A DNA stretch of 64,000 nt from contig NZ_CP139141.1 of NCBI RefSeq assembly GCF_034059295.1, forward strand, positions 3,145,001-3,209,000. Reading direction: 5' to 3'. Under the pieces are notes generated by a model that did not search any database, was not told where the DNA came from, and was given only the letters and a program-made list of their open reading frames with translations. This stretch comes from Pseudomonas sp. HR96 (GTDB taxonomy: Bacteria; Pseudomonadota; Gammaproteobacteria; Pseudomonadales; Pseudomonadaceae). How positions within the stretch are numbered: the first letter of the stretch is position 1; each line of letters opens with the position of its first letter. The position numbers and the translations under genes were made by a program. Shown piece after piece: positions 46,827-55,510 of the stretch.

Positions 46827-47354
46827 TCAAGGTGCGGCTGCCAGCGGCGCCGCGCCGACATAGAGGCCGTTCTGGTAGATCAACGGGGAGACCTGCTCGC
46901 TGAAGCGCACATCCCTGACCCGTCCGATCAGCACGATGTGGGTCCCGTAGGCGATGGCTTTTTCGACCTCGCAGAACAGGCTTGCCTGGGCGTCGGCCAG
47001 ATACGGAACACCCTCCTCGCCTGACGCCCATTGGCCTTCGGTGAAACGCTCGGAACCTTTCAGGCGGCCACCAAAATTGCTCGAGATCGCCACGTGCTCG
47101 CAGCTCAAGAGGTTCACGTAGAAGCGCTGCGAGGCGGTCAACGCAGGGATCAGTGAGGCGTTGGCGTTGATGCAGGTAATGATCGACGCTGGCTCGGCGC
47201 ACAGCGACGTCACCGCCGTGGCGGTCAGGCCGTGCCACTGGCCTTCGAAGGCACAGGTGATGACGCTGACGCTGGCCGCCAGGCGGCGCATGGACTGCTT
47301 GAAAGCATCCTGCAATGGCAGGTTGTGCGAAGGTGACGCTTGGCTGGAAATCAT
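46827..47354 (-). CDS. Flavin reductase, HpaC-like
   Basis: 175 residues, split-barrel flavin reductase domain: RRLAASVSVITCAFEGQWHG, TATAVTSLCAEPASIITCIN and the late SPLIYQNGLYVG. It reduces FMN or FAD with NAD(P)H for a partner oxygenase. The ATG at 47354 fits the family start. It is the first gene of the minus-strand operon and its promoter region carries a predicted GntR site. Confidence 0.88.
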   Translation of the reverse strand: MISSQASPSHNLPLQDAFKQSMRRLAASVSVITCAFEGQWHGLTATAVTSLCAEPASIITCINANASLIPALTASQRFYVNLLSCEHVAISSNFGGRLKGSERFTEGQWASGEEGVPYLADAQASLFCEVEKAIAYGTHIVLIGRVRDVRFSEQVSPLIYQNGLYVGAAPLAAAP

Positions 47355-47399
47355 CGGACGTTCGACCTGTGGCTGCTCGAATACATTTCCAGAATTGCT

Positions 47400-47413
47400 G
47401 ATTGTCAACAATC
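47400..47413. promoter_or_regulatory. GntR/FCD operator-like palindrome, site 1
   Basis: GATTGTCAACAATC is a perfect 6-bp inverted repeat with a 2-base spacer, containing the TTGT-N2-ACAA core typical of FCD-type GntR regulators. On the minus strand it overlaps a TTGACA hexamer (47403-47408) that may be the -35 element of the flavin reductase operon. It lies 46 bases before that operon's first start codon. Confidence 0.65.
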
Positions 47414-47520
47414 CGTCAAGCCTGTTCGAAGGTGTTTTTTCGCGGTGAACGGCCGCCGCACATCCGTCGAGGGCCGTGATAAGCTCCGCCGATACACGTA
47501 GAGGGTGGGTGGCAAGCACT

Positions 47521-48252
47521 ATGGTTTCGAAGAAAAACGTCGCGGGCGCCGTGCTCGCGCCGATGTCCAACCTGGAGAGCGCCGAGCACGCGGCGGACCA
47601 GATTCGTGCCGCGATCATCCAGGGCCAGTTCCGCCCCGGCGAACGCCTGATCGAAAAACTGCTGACCGAGCAACTGGCCCTGTCGCGCCATCCGGTACGC
47701 GAGGCGCTCCGTCGCTTGAGCCGAGAGGGCCTGGTGGAGATGCGGGTGAACCGCGGCGCGATCGTCGCCGAGCTCGACCCCAGCGCCATCCTGGAGGTGT
47801 ATTCGATCCGCGCAGCGCTCGGCAAACTGGCGCTGCAGGCGCTGATTGATCAGCCAGGGCAGTTGACTGCGGCAGTGCTCAAGCAACTCGAAAGCCTGGC
47901 CAGGAATGCCTTGAAGCTGGCTCGTCAGGACAGCCAGGCCAACTCCATCGCCAACGACATGCAGTTTCAGAGCAGCATCGTCCAGGCCAGTGGCCTGGCC
48001 CGTTGCTCGCGCTATTTCGACGAACTGACGGCCGAAGTTCACCGGTTCAACAACCTCTCGCGGATCGCCTACACCGACCGCGAGGGCGATGCCATCAACT
48101 ATGTAATGGCCCTCTTCGAAGCCATCAAGGCCCGCGATTTGCAACGAGCCCAGGCCATCTGGCAACAGAAATTCAGTCGCGCGGTGGAGCGCTTCATCGC
48201 GCACACCCATGCGCAGGATGGCAACGAGCAAGCAGTGGCGCTCGCCGATTGA
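47521..48252 (+). CDS. GntR-family regulator, FCD subfamily
   Basis: 243 residues. A winged helix-turn-helix (about 20-85: IRAAIIQGQFRPGERLIEKL and SRHPVREALRRLSREGLVE) precedes an all-helical FCD ligand domain. FCD proteins usually repress genes for amino acid, organic acid or sugar acid use and are released by a pathway compound. It is flanked by two divergent operons that share a predicted operator, so it is their probable regulator. The start at 47521 fits best; GTG at 47509 is possible. Confidence 0.87.
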   Translation: MVSKKNVAGAVLAPMSNLESAEHAADQIRAAIIQGQFRPGERLIEKLLTEQLALSRHPVREALRRLSREGLVEMRVNRGAIVAELDPSAILEVYSIRAALGKLALQALIDQPGQLTAAVLKQLESLARNALKLARQDSQANSIANDMQFQSSIVQASGLARCSRYFDELTAEVHRFNNLSRIAYTDREGDAINYVMALFEAIKARDLQRAQAIWQQKFSRAVERFIAHTHAQDGNEQAVALAD

Positions 48253-48568
48253 GAGGATGCGCTGGAAAAAAATAAACGATTTTATTTTCTGCACCCTTTC
48301 GGGTCGCCACCGCACTTGCTAGCTTGAGGCTGCCCCGTGGTCGAGCGCATTTGCCAGCGCAACCCGCTGCGGACAAGCGCTCAAGGCGCCGTCCGCGAGC
48401 GTGCGACCCACCCCGTATCGACATGAAAATCCGATTAAAAACAAACCGATAGGATTTTTCACAGAGCACTTGCCGAACAATTTCACGGCCCCTGGCCGGT
48501 TCTGCTGCTGATTTCCCTGCTCGCACAATGCGGCCCATGGTCACCCTCCGGTCCCGCAAGGGGTCGTA

Positions 48569-48596
48569 TTGACACTCTGCGGATTGTTGATAATCA
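48569..48596 (+). promoter_or_regulatory. Sigma-70-type promoter of the plus-strand operon
   Basis: A perfect -35 hexamer TTGACA (48569-48574) and TAATCA as -10 (48591-48596) are 16 bases apart. The -10 overlaps the GntR-type palindrome, so binding there would block transcription. The first start codon is 63 bases downstream. Confidence 0.6.
48582..48595. promoter_or_regulatory. GntR/FCD operator-like palindrome, site 2
   Basis: GATTGTTGATAATC differs from site 1 only by one arm base and the two spacer bases. It covers the predicted -10 element of the plus-strand operon. Confidence 0.55.
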
Positions 48597-48658
48597 TCAA
48601 AAAACGCCCGCTGTTCCGATTCCCGGAGCAGCCCGCCTGAACAGGTCTGGAGTGGAGC

Positions 48659-49465
48659 ATGCTGAAGAAATTTGCACTCGCGATGTTGAGTTTGCTGCTG
48701 ATTGCCGGGGCCGGACAAAGCGCCCAGGCACGCCCGCTGGAAGAGATTCTGAAAAGCGGCACATTGCGTGTCGGCGTGCTGCCCAACTCCCCGCCGCAAT
48801 CGGCGCTGGGCACCAACAACGAGCTGGAAGGCTTCGACATCGACGTGGCGAAAAAACTTGCCGAGGCCCTCGGGGTCAAGCCGGAATTCGTCATGACCGA
48901 AATTGCCCAGCGCGTGCCCTTTCTGGTCACCGATCGCATCGACATCTGCCTCGGTGGCCTGACTCGCACCGTCGAGCGCGCCAAGCTGATCAGCTACACC
49001 GTCCCGCTGCACACCGAATCGATGGGTGTGTTGACCACCGACAAGGTCAAGATCGGCAACTGGAAAGAGCTCAACGACAGCAAGTACACCCTGGTGCTGA
49101 TCCGCGGCGTGTGGACCGCCGACTTCCTCAAGCAGAACCTGCCCAACGCCAAGGTCCTGTTCGTCGACACCATGGCCGACACCATCCGCTCGATCGCCCA
49201 GGGCCGCGCCGACGCGCTGGTGGAAAACATCGAGTTCTACGTGCCGTTCACCAAGAACTACCCCGACGTGCACTGGCAGACCCTGCCCGAAGCGCTCAAC
49301 ACCGCCTACGACGGTATAGGCCTTGCACAGAACAACACAGGCTTGCGCGATGTACTCAACGTGGCGCTGTACAACCTGCACACCTCAGGCTTCGTCAACC
49401 AGACCTGGGAGACCTGGTTCAAGGCGCCGATGCTGGTCAAGGTGGTCCCTTCGCCCTATTTCTGA
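48659..49465 (+). CDS. Amino-acid-type ABC binding protein
   Basis: 268 residues. A signal peptide covers about 1-24 (LLLIAGAGQSAQA). SBP_bac_3 fold with RVGVLPNSPPQSALGTNNEL, GFDIDVAKKLAEALGV and DRIDICLGGLTRTVERAK. It is the first gene of a complete polar amino acid-type importer, with a second, unrelated-looking set on the other side of the regulator. The ligand is unknown; the lack of the aromatic-lined acidic sites seen in some family members cannot be judged by eye. Confidence 0.87.
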   Translation: MLKKFALAMLSLLLIAGAGQSAQARPLEEILKSGTLRVGVLPNSPPQSALGTNNELEGFDIDVAKKLAEALGVKPEFVMTEIAQRVPFLVTDRIDICLGGLTRTVERAKLISYTVPLHTESMGVLTTDKVKIGNWKELNDSKYTLVLIRGVWTADFLKQNLPNAKVLFVDTMADTIRSIAQGRADALVENIEFYVPFTKNYPDVHWQTLPEALNTAYDGIGLAQNNTGLRDVLNVALYNLHTSGFVNQTWETWFKAPMLVKVVPSPYF

Positions 49466-49522
49466 TGCACCCGAGCCTGAGCTTTCCCGCCGATGGCGGC
49501 ACGATCCTGCGGAGCAATCGTC

Positions 49523-50197
49523 ATGCACTACAGCTTTCAGTTCGGCGACATTCTCAAGGCCTGGCCTGACCTGCTGGCGGGCGCCGGAGTCACCCTGCTG
49601 GTCGCCTTCAGCGCTTTCTGGGCGGGCATGGCGATCGGCCTGGCGGGCGCCCTGGCGCAGCAGCATGCACGCCCGTGGGTGCGCAAGCTGGTGCGCAGCT
49701 ACGTGGTGTTCTTTACCAACACGCCCTCGTTGATCCAGATCTTCATCCTGTTCTACGGGCTGCCGGATCTGGGCATAGTCCTCTCGCCCATGGCCGCAGT
49801 GCTGATCGGCCTGGCGCTGAATGCCGGTGCCTACCTCACGGACATTCTGCGCGGTGGCCTGGTCTCGGTGAAACAGGCCGAACTGGAAGCCGCAGCCACC
49901 TTGAACATGAGCGCCTGGCAGAGCTTTCGCTACGTGACCCTGCCGCACTTGGCCGCCACCCTGTACCCGATGCTCTCCAACTTCTTCATTTGGATTCTGC
50001 TCGGCAGCTCGATCGGCGGCCTGTTCGGCGTCAACGAACTGGCCGGCAAGGCCATCGACATCAGTTCCACCACCATGCGCAGCATCGAGGCGTTCAGCGT
50101 CACGGCGGGCATCTACGTGGTGCTGACTTTCGTTGCCAGCCTGTTCCTGTATGCACTGGGCTACTTCTGTTTCCGTGTACGTGCGAGGTTCATCTGA
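49523..50197 (+). CDS. Amino-acid-type ABC permease C
   Basis: 224 residues, about 5 predicted membrane helices. SYVVFFTNTPSLIQIFILFY is the family helix block and AAATLNMSAWQSFRYVTLPH the ATPase-docking loop. GCGGAG precedes the ATG at 49523; the in-frame upstream start at 49493 lacks family sequence. Its stop overlaps the next start codon (TGATG). Confidence 0.88.
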   Translation: MHYSFQFGDILKAWPDLLAGAGVTLLVAFSAFWAGMAIGLAGALAQQHARPWVRKLVRSYVVFFTNTPSLIQIFILFYGLPDLGIVLSPMAAVLIGLALNAGAYLTDILRGGLVSVKQAELEAAATLNMSAWQSFRYVTLPHLAATLYPMLSNFFIWILLGSSIGGLFGVNELAGKAIDISSTTMRSIEAFSVTAGIYVVLTFVASLFLYALGYFCFRVRARFI

Positions 50198-50934
50198 TGC
50201 TGACCTGGTCGCAGCAACTGCATCAACTGTTCAGCGGTTTCACCTTGACGTTTCTGCTCCAGGCGGCCTGGAACACCCTGGCCCTGGCGGCAGTGGGCTG
50301 CAGCATGGGCCTGTTGCTTGGCTTCGTGATCGCCTGCCTGCGGCGCACCCGCAGCCTTTATCTGTTGCCGGTACGCGTGCTGTCGATCATCTTCGTCGAG
50401 TTGATGCGGCGCATCCCGTTTCTGGTGACCTTGTTCCTGACCCTGTTCGTGTTGCAGGCCATGGGCACCAACCTGTCGTTCTTCGTCATCGGCCTGATCG
50501 CCGTCTGCCTGATCGCGACGGCCTATCTCGCGGAAATCTTCCGCGCCGGTTTCGACTCGGTGCCCCAGGCGCAGATCGAAGCGGCGCAGACCCTCAACTT
50601 CAGCGCCGTGCAGGTGATCTTCCTGGTGATGCTGCCGCAGGCATGGAAGGTGGTGCTGCCGCCGGCGTTCAGCTTCATGGTGTCGTTCATCAAGGACACC
50701 GCACTGGCCTCGCAACTGGGCGTCGTGGAACTGACGTTTGCCGGAAAGATCCTCATCACCCGCGGCTACTCCTCTTTACTCATCTACGGCCTGGTGCTGC
50801 TGATCTATTTCGCACTTTCCTACCCGCTCAGCCGCCTCGGCGCCCGCCTCGAACAGCGCGTCGGCCGAGCACTCAGCCTTCCCGCAGCCAGCGAGCCCGT
50901 GCTGTTGGCCCAACCTGTTCTGGAACGGAGATGA
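50197..50934 (+). CDS. Amino-acid-type ABC permease D
   Basis: 245 residues, about 5 predicted membrane helices, with FVELMRRIPFLVTLFLTLFV and the docking loop AAQTLNFSAVQVIFLVMLPQ. About 25 polar C-terminal residues extend beyond the last helix. It partners permease C. Its stop codon lies 5 bases before the ATPase start. Confidence 0.88.
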   Translation: MLTWSQQLHQLFSGFTLTFLLQAAWNTLALAAVGCSMGLLLGFVIACLRRTRSLYLLPVRVLSIIFVELMRRIPFLVTLFLTLFVLQAMGTNLSFFVIGLIAVCLIATAYLAEIFRAGFDSVPQAQIEAAQTLNFSAVQVIFLVMLPQAWKVVLPPAFSFMVSFIKDTALASQLGVVELTFAGKILITRGYSSLLIYGLVLLIYFALSYPLSRLGARLEQRVGRALSLPAASEPVLLAQPVLERR

Positions 50935-50939
50935 CCCGC

Positions 50940-51677
50940 ATGGCGCATCTGCAAGTCAACAATCTTTCCTGCTCGTACGGCCAGTTGAAGGTGCTCGACG
51001 GGATCAACCTGAGTTTGGAAAAGGGCCAGGTGGTCAGCCTGATCGGCGGCTCCGGCTCGGGCAAGAGCACCCTGCTGCGGGTGATCATGGGCCTGACCCG
51101 GCCTGATCAGGGCAGCATCGATCTGGACGCGCAGGCCATCGATTACCAGTCGCCAGGGAGTCTGCGCAGCGCCCGCGAGAAGATGGCCATCGTCTTTCAG
51201 CAATACAACCTGTTCCACAACATGAGCGTGCTGCAGAACGTAATGGTGACGCCGCTCAAGGTACAGAAGCGCAACCCCATCAAGGTGCGCGAGGAGGCCC
51301 TAGCGCTGCTGGCCAAGGTCGGCCTTGCGAGCAAGGCCGAGGTCTACCCGGCACAGCTTTCCGGCGGCCAGCAGCAGCGTGTGGCGATCAGCCGCGCACT
51401 GGCCCTGCACCCGCACATCCTGTTGCTCGACGAAGTAACCTCGGCGCTCGACCCCGAGCTGGTCGGCGAGGTACTCGACACCATCCGCACCTTGGCCAAT
51501 GAGGGCATGACCATGCTCATCGTCTCCCACGAAATGCGCTTCGTGCGCGAAGTCTCCGACCAGGTGGCGATGATGGACCAGGGTCGCATCGTCGAGATCG
51601 GGCCACCCGAGCAGATTTTCGATGCACCGCAGCATTCTCGCACCCAGGCCTTCATGAAGAAGATCGCCTGGCACTGA
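50940..51677 (+). CDS. Amino-acid-type ABC importer ATPase
   Basis: 245 residues. Walker A GGSGSGKS, signature LSGGQQQR, Walker B ILLLDEVTSALD and the H-loop VSHE are intact. The ATG at 50940 is used because GGAG is 9 bases upstream; an ATG at 50931 would have no room for it. It closes the second complete importer of this locus and lies 43 bases before the RidA-family gene. Confidence 0.9.
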   Translation: MAHLQVNNLSCSYGQLKVLDGINLSLEKGQVVSLIGGSGSGKSTLLRVIMGLTRPDQGSIDLDAQAIDYQSPGSLRSAREKMAIVFQQYNLFHNMSVLQNVMVTPLKVQKRNPIKVREEALALLAKVGLASKAEVYPAQLSGGQQQRVAISRALALHPHILLLDEVTSALDPELVGEVLDTIRTLANEGMTMLIVSHEMRFVREVSDQVAMMDQGRIVEIGPPEQIFDAPQHSRTQAFMKKIAWH

Positions 51678-51720
51678 TCAACCTTCCCTGACCCACTAAA
51701 CCGAAAGGACCCCGCCACCC

Positions 51721-52143
51721 ATGGCCCAGATCAGCAAATTGAAATCCGGCAGCATCCTCGAAGAGAAGGAAAGCTTCTCCCGCGCGGTGGTCGTCGACAA
51801 CTGGATCTTCATGTCCTTGACCTCCGGGCGCGACTACAAAAGCCGGGTCATGCCGGACACCGCAGTCGGCCAGGCGGAAAACGCCTTGCGCAATGTCGAA
51901 GGCGCTCTCAAGGCGGTCGGTTCGCAGCTGAGCGACGTGGTTCGCTCACGCATCTTCATTCCAGACCAGGCCGACGTGCCAGCCGTCATGGCCTTCATCG
52001 GTGAGCGCTTTCGCGGCATCGACCACGCCCATTGCGTGACCTGCTCACCACTGGGTGGCCCCGAGTACCTGTTCGAGATCGAAGTCACCGCCTACAAGGG
52101 CGCGGGCAGCGGCCCGCAGGAGCGGATGGTGATCAGCCTGTAG
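51721..52143 (+). CDS. RidA-family protein
   Basis: 140 residues, RidA/YjgF/UK114 fold: NVEGALKAVGSQLSDVVRSR, the RIFIPDQADV strand and EIEVTAYKG at the end, with the Glu of the active site (EYLFEIE). The substrate-gripping Arg of true RidA is expected in the RSRIF strand and is present. Members hydrolyse reactive enamines or imines made by PLP enzymes or oxidases. GAAAGGA precedes the ATG. Placement after an amino-acid-type importer and before a flavin monooxygenase suggests clearance of an imine product. Confidence 0.82.
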   Translation: MAQISKLKSGSILEEKESFSRAVVVDNWIFMSLTSGRDYKSRVMPDTAVGQAENALRNVEGALKAVGSQLSDVVRSRIFIPDQADVPAVMAFIGERFRGIDHAHCVTCSPLGGPEYLFEIEVTAYKGAGSGPQERMVISL

Positions 52144-52364
52144 GACCGAGCTCGCTCGGGAACACGATCACCACCGTTCCCGACGGCCTTACTATGACTT
52201 TAATTAATTTATTACCGTGCTTATATGCATGACTTTCAAGTCTTACCATAGACAAAAATCGAATTTCACAGCACCGGCCGCGACCTTTATGGTCAACGTC
52301 ACAGACCGACCCCCTGCCCGGCGGAGGCCTCCCGATTCGCCAATCCATGACAGGGAACCTCACC

Positions 52365-53435
52365 ATGAGCGTCGAATTCATCGGCTTCATCGCCGGCCAC
52401 CACAGCTCCGAAATTCATCCGCGCTCAGGCCCCGTGCTGCAACCCGACTATGTCGAACGCAGCGCTCGCGCCCATGAAGAAGCCGGGTTCGACCGTGCCC
52501 TGGTGGCGTTCCACAGCAACAGCCCGGACAGCACCTTGATTGCCAGCCACGCCGCCAGCGTCACCCGCACGCTGCAGTTCCTGATCGCCCACCGGCCCGG
52601 CTTCGTTGCGCCGACCGTGGCTGCCCGGCAATTCGCCACGCTCGACACCTTCAACGGCGGGCGCACTGCAGTACACATCATCACCGGGGGCGACGACCGC
52701 GAACTGCGCGGCGACGGCAGCTACCTGGACAAGGACCAGCGCTACGCGCGCACCGACGAGTACCTGACGGTGCTGCGCCAGGAATGGACCAGCGAACAGC
52801 CCTTCGACTATCAAGGCCAGTACTACCAGGTCGAGGGCGCGCATTCGCTGGTAAAAAGCGCCAGGCCGATCCCGCTGTATTTCGGCGGAGCCTCCCAGGC
52901 AGCGCTCGCAGTGGCCGGCAAGCATGCCGATGTCTATGCCCTGTGGGGCGAAACCTATGATCAGGTCCGCGATCTGGTCCAGCGGGTACGCGCCGAGGCC
53001 GCTCGGCATGGTCGGCAAGTGCGCTTCAGTCTGTCGCTGCGGCCGATCCTGGCCGCCACCGAAGAGCAAGCCTGGGCCCGCGCCGAGAGCATCCTGGCAA
53101 AGGCGACCGAGCTGGCCGAGGCGCGCGGCTTCGTCCGTCGCGAACCGCCCAACGAAGGATCGCGGCGCTTGCTCGCCGCCGCAGCGCAAGGCTCCCGCCT
53201 GGACAAGCGGCTGTGGACCGGTATCGCCGGCCTGCTGGGCGCCCAGGGTAACTCGACGGCCTTGGTCGGTACGCCCGAGCAGGTCGCCGAGGCCTTGCTC
53301 GACTACTACGACCTGGGCATCACCACCTTCCTGATTCGCGGCTTCGACCCGCTGCAGGACGCCATCGATTACGGCCGCGAGCTGATCCCGCGCACCCGTG
53401 AACTGGTCGCCCAGCGCCAGGCGCGCGTGGCCTGA
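52365..53435 (+). CDS. LLM flavin monooxygenase, alkanesulfonate (SsuD) type
   Basis: 356 residues, luciferase-like TIM barrel of the SsuD branch: LIAHRPGFVAPTVAARQFAT, GRTAVHIITGGDDRELRGDG with the active-site loop, and the flavin-holding RTDEYLTVLRQEW. SsuD-type enzymes release sulfite from alkanesulfonates using reduced FMN. No flavin reductase gene is adjacent; the one at 46827 or sfnE could serve. The ATG at 52365 is used; an earlier ATG at 52347 adds unconserved residues. Confidence 0.85.
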   Translation: MSVEFIGFIAGHHSSEIHPRSGPVLQPDYVERSARAHEEAGFDRALVAFHSNSPDSTLIASHAASVTRTLQFLIAHRPGFVAPTVAARQFATLDTFNGGRTAVHIITGGDDRELRGDGSYLDKDQRYARTDEYLTVLRQEWTSEQPFDYQGQYYQVEGAHSLVKSARPIPLYFGGASQAALAVAGKHADVYALWGETYDQVRDLVQRVRAEAARHGRQVRFSLSLRPILAATEEQAWARAESILAKATELAEARGFVRREPPNEGSRRLLAAAAQGSRLDKRLWTGIAGLLGAQGNSTALVGTPEQVAEALLDYYDLGITTFLIRGFDPLQDAIDYGRELIPRTRELVAQRQARVA

Positions 53436-53526
53436 TCGAAAGCGCCGTGGGTGGCTCTCGCACCGGGCCAACTGCGGCCCGCCGCACCTCTCTTGTGAAA
53501 ACTCACCATTGCTGTGGAAACTCACC

Positions 53527-54501
53527 ATGTTCAAACTCCGCTCGCTGCACGCCGCAGCCCTGCTCGCCCTGCTGCAGGGCGCCAGCCTGTTCAGCCTCGC
53601 TGCCCAGGCCCAGGCATTGGCGCCGCTGAAGGTCGCCAACCAGAAGTCGACCATCAAAGTCCTGCTGCAAGTCTCCGGCGAATTGAAGGACGTGCCCTAT
53701 GCCATCGATTTCTCCGAGTTCCCCGCCGCCGCACCGCTGGGTGAGGCGCTGAATGCCGGTGCGGTGGACGTCGGCGCGCTGGGGGATGCGCCTTACGTGT
53801 TTGCCCTGGGCGCGGGCGCGCCGCTGAAAGTCGTCAGCATCACCCACATGGAGGGGCGCTACACCACTGCATTGCTGGTGCCCAAGGACTCGCCCATCGA
53901 GCAGGTCAGCGACCTCAAGGGCAAGCGCATCGTCACCACCAAGGGCTCGATCGGCCACCTGCTGGTGATCAAGGCGTTGCAGGAGGCAGGCCTGACCAGC
54001 CACGACGTCAACTTCGTCTACCTGATGCCCAGCGAGTCGCGCGCGGTGCTGGAAAACGGCAGCGTCGATGCCTGGTCGACCTGGGACCCCTACACGACCG
54101 TGGCCACCGCCCAGGGCCAGGAGCGGGTGCTGGTCAGCGGTGCCAAGCTGCTGAGCAACCACCTGTACCTGGCGGCCACCAGCCAGGCGATTGCCGGCAA
54201 GCGTGCGCAACTGGACGATTTCGTCGCGCGGGTCGACCGGGCCTTTCAGTGGGTCAATGGTCATCCTGAGGAATACGCCACGGCCATGGCCAAGGTCACC
54301 GGCCTGCCCGTGGCGATCCAGGTGGCGGCAGCGAAGAACACCCACATGCAACGGGTGGCCATCGACGCCAGCGTGGTCAAGGGCTTGCAGCAGACCGCCG
54401 ACCTGTATCGTGCCGAAGGGATACTGGCCAAGCCGGTGGACGTGTCGCAGGGTTTCGATGCCAGTTTCAACGAGACGGCCAAGGTCGCCGAAGTGCACTG
54501 A
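53527..54501 (+). CDS. Sulfonate-type (SsuA-like) ABC binding protein
   Basis: 324 residues with a signal peptide (about 1-28, ending AQAQA). NMT1/SsuA fold: KVANQKSTIKVLLQVSGEL, AGAVDVGALGDAPYVFALGAG and SVDAWSTWDPYTTVA. It lies 91 bases after the SsuD-type oxygenase, supporting a sulfonate or similar anion as the ligand. No SsuB or SsuC partner is nearby, so it would have to use permeases encoded elsewhere. A near-perfect direct repeat around AACTCACCAT lies just before the start codon and no classical ribosome site is visible. Confidence 0.83.
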   Translation: MFKLRSLHAAALLALLQGASLFSLAAQAQALAPLKVANQKSTIKVLLQVSGELKDVPYAIDFSEFPAAAPLGEALNAGAVDVGALGDAPYVFALGAGAPLKVVSITHMEGRYTTALLVPKDSPIEQVSDLKGKRIVTTKGSIGHLLVIKALQEAGLTSHDVNFVYLMPSESRAVLENGSVDAWSTWDPYTTVATAQGQERVLVSGAKLLSNHLYLAATSQAIAGKRAQLDDFVARVDRAFQWVNGHPEEYATAMAKVTGLPVAIQVAAAKNTHMQRVAIDASVVKGLQQTADLYRAEGILAKPVDVSQGFDASFNETAKVAEVH

Positions 54502-54564
54502 CGGCCGCCGGGCGCTGCTCCCTCTGCCACAGTCAGCGTGGCAGGGGCGCGCAGCATCCGACCT

Positions 54565-55359
54565 TTACACCTTGTACTCGACGTCCACTCGCTCAAGCTG
54601 ACGGATCAAGGCGTCCCAGTGCCGCGCCACCCCTGGCCCGGTGCCCTCGGCATGACGCCGGGCCTGTTGCTCGACCTTGGCCACCACCTCGGCTGGCGGG
54701 AACAGCAGTTGCTCGTTGCCTGCTGCCTGCGCCGCAATCTGGATATTGCAGGCGCGCTCCAGGCTCTGCAGCTGCTGAAAGGCATGTTCGATGCTGACCC
54801 CGCCGGTGAGCAGGCCATGGTTGCGCAGGATCATCACACTCTTGTCGCCCAGGTCCTCGACCAGCCGCTCGCGCTCGTCCAGGTCCAGGGCGATGCCTTC
54901 GTAGCCGTGGTAGGCGACCCGACCGGAAAAGGCGATCGCGTGCTGGGAGATCGGCAGCAGCCCGCGCAGTTGCGCCGACACGGCGATGCCGTCGCGGGTA
55001 TGGGTGTGCAACACCGCGTGCAGGTCTGGGCGGGCTGCGTGGATGGCGCTGTGGATGGTGTAGCCAGCCGGGTTGATACCCATCCCCGACGGGTCATCGA
55101 GGATGCTGCCGTCGAGCGCGACCTTGACCAGGTTCGACGCCTGGATCTCGTCGAACAGCAGGCCGAACGGGTTGATCAGAAAATGCTCCTCAGGCCCCGG
55201 CACCCGCGCGGAAAAATGCGTGTAGATATGGTCGGTCCAGCGAAACAGAGCCGCCAGCCGGTAGGCCGCGGCGAGCTTGACCCGCACCTGCCATTCTGCG
55301 GGGCTGACGCGCTCACGCACGTTCGTGGACTGGACATTGATAGCGGCGACGCTGCTCAT
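54565..55359 (-). CDS. Class II aldolase/adducin family protein
   Basis: 264 residues. The zinc-binding HTHTRDG and a later His in RNHGLLTGG match the family. Members are aldolases, epimerases or decarboxylases on phosphosugars and hydroxy acids; no specific reaction can be given. The ATG at 55359 has AGGAG upstream. It converges on the sulfonate-type binding-protein gene and does not belong to its operon. Confidence 0.82.
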   Translation of the reverse strand: MSSVAAINVQSTNVRERVSPAEWQVRVKLAAAYRLAALFRWTDHIYTHFSARVPGPEEHFLINPFGLLFDEIQASNLVKVALDGSILDDPSGMGINPAGYTIHSAIHAARPDLHAVLHTHTRDGIAVSAQLRGLLPISQHAIAFSGRVAYHGYEGIALDLDERERLVEDLGDKSVMILRNHGLLTGGVSIEHAFQQLQSLERACNIQIAAQAAGNEQLLFPPAEVVAKVEQQARRHAEGTGPGVARHWDALIRQLERVDVEYKV

Positions 55360-55510
55360 CGGACATTGCTCCTGGTGCTGGATGGCATTCAGCAGGCAGC
55401 CTAAGCGCCTCATTGTATATTTAGAAAGCACATTTAAATATAAGCTAATTATCAGATTCACTCATAACGCCAGCCACCAATCCCCCCATCTCCCCTCCTG
55501 CCCCCAGGTC

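Larger units (their letters stand above)
48253..48658. other. 406-bp control region before the plus-strand importer operon
   Basis: No gene is visible here. It contains an A/T-only dyad just after the regulator gene (AAAATAAA / TTTTATTTT, 48275-48295) that may be a weak hairpin, a sigma-70-like promoter and a second GntR-type palindrome, listed separately. Confidence 0.6.

Noticed and set aside
45716..52143. Rut pyrimidine pathway (LLM monooxygenase, flavin reductase and RidA resemble RutA, RutF and RutC)
   Set aside because: The genes are split over two operons, the LLM proteins lack RutA-type character, and RutB, RutD, RutE and RutG are absent.
52180..52250. AT-rich region with GACTTTCAAGTC dyad before the SsuD-type gene as an operator
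   Set aside because: The arms are only 5 bp and there is no second copy, so it is too weak to call.
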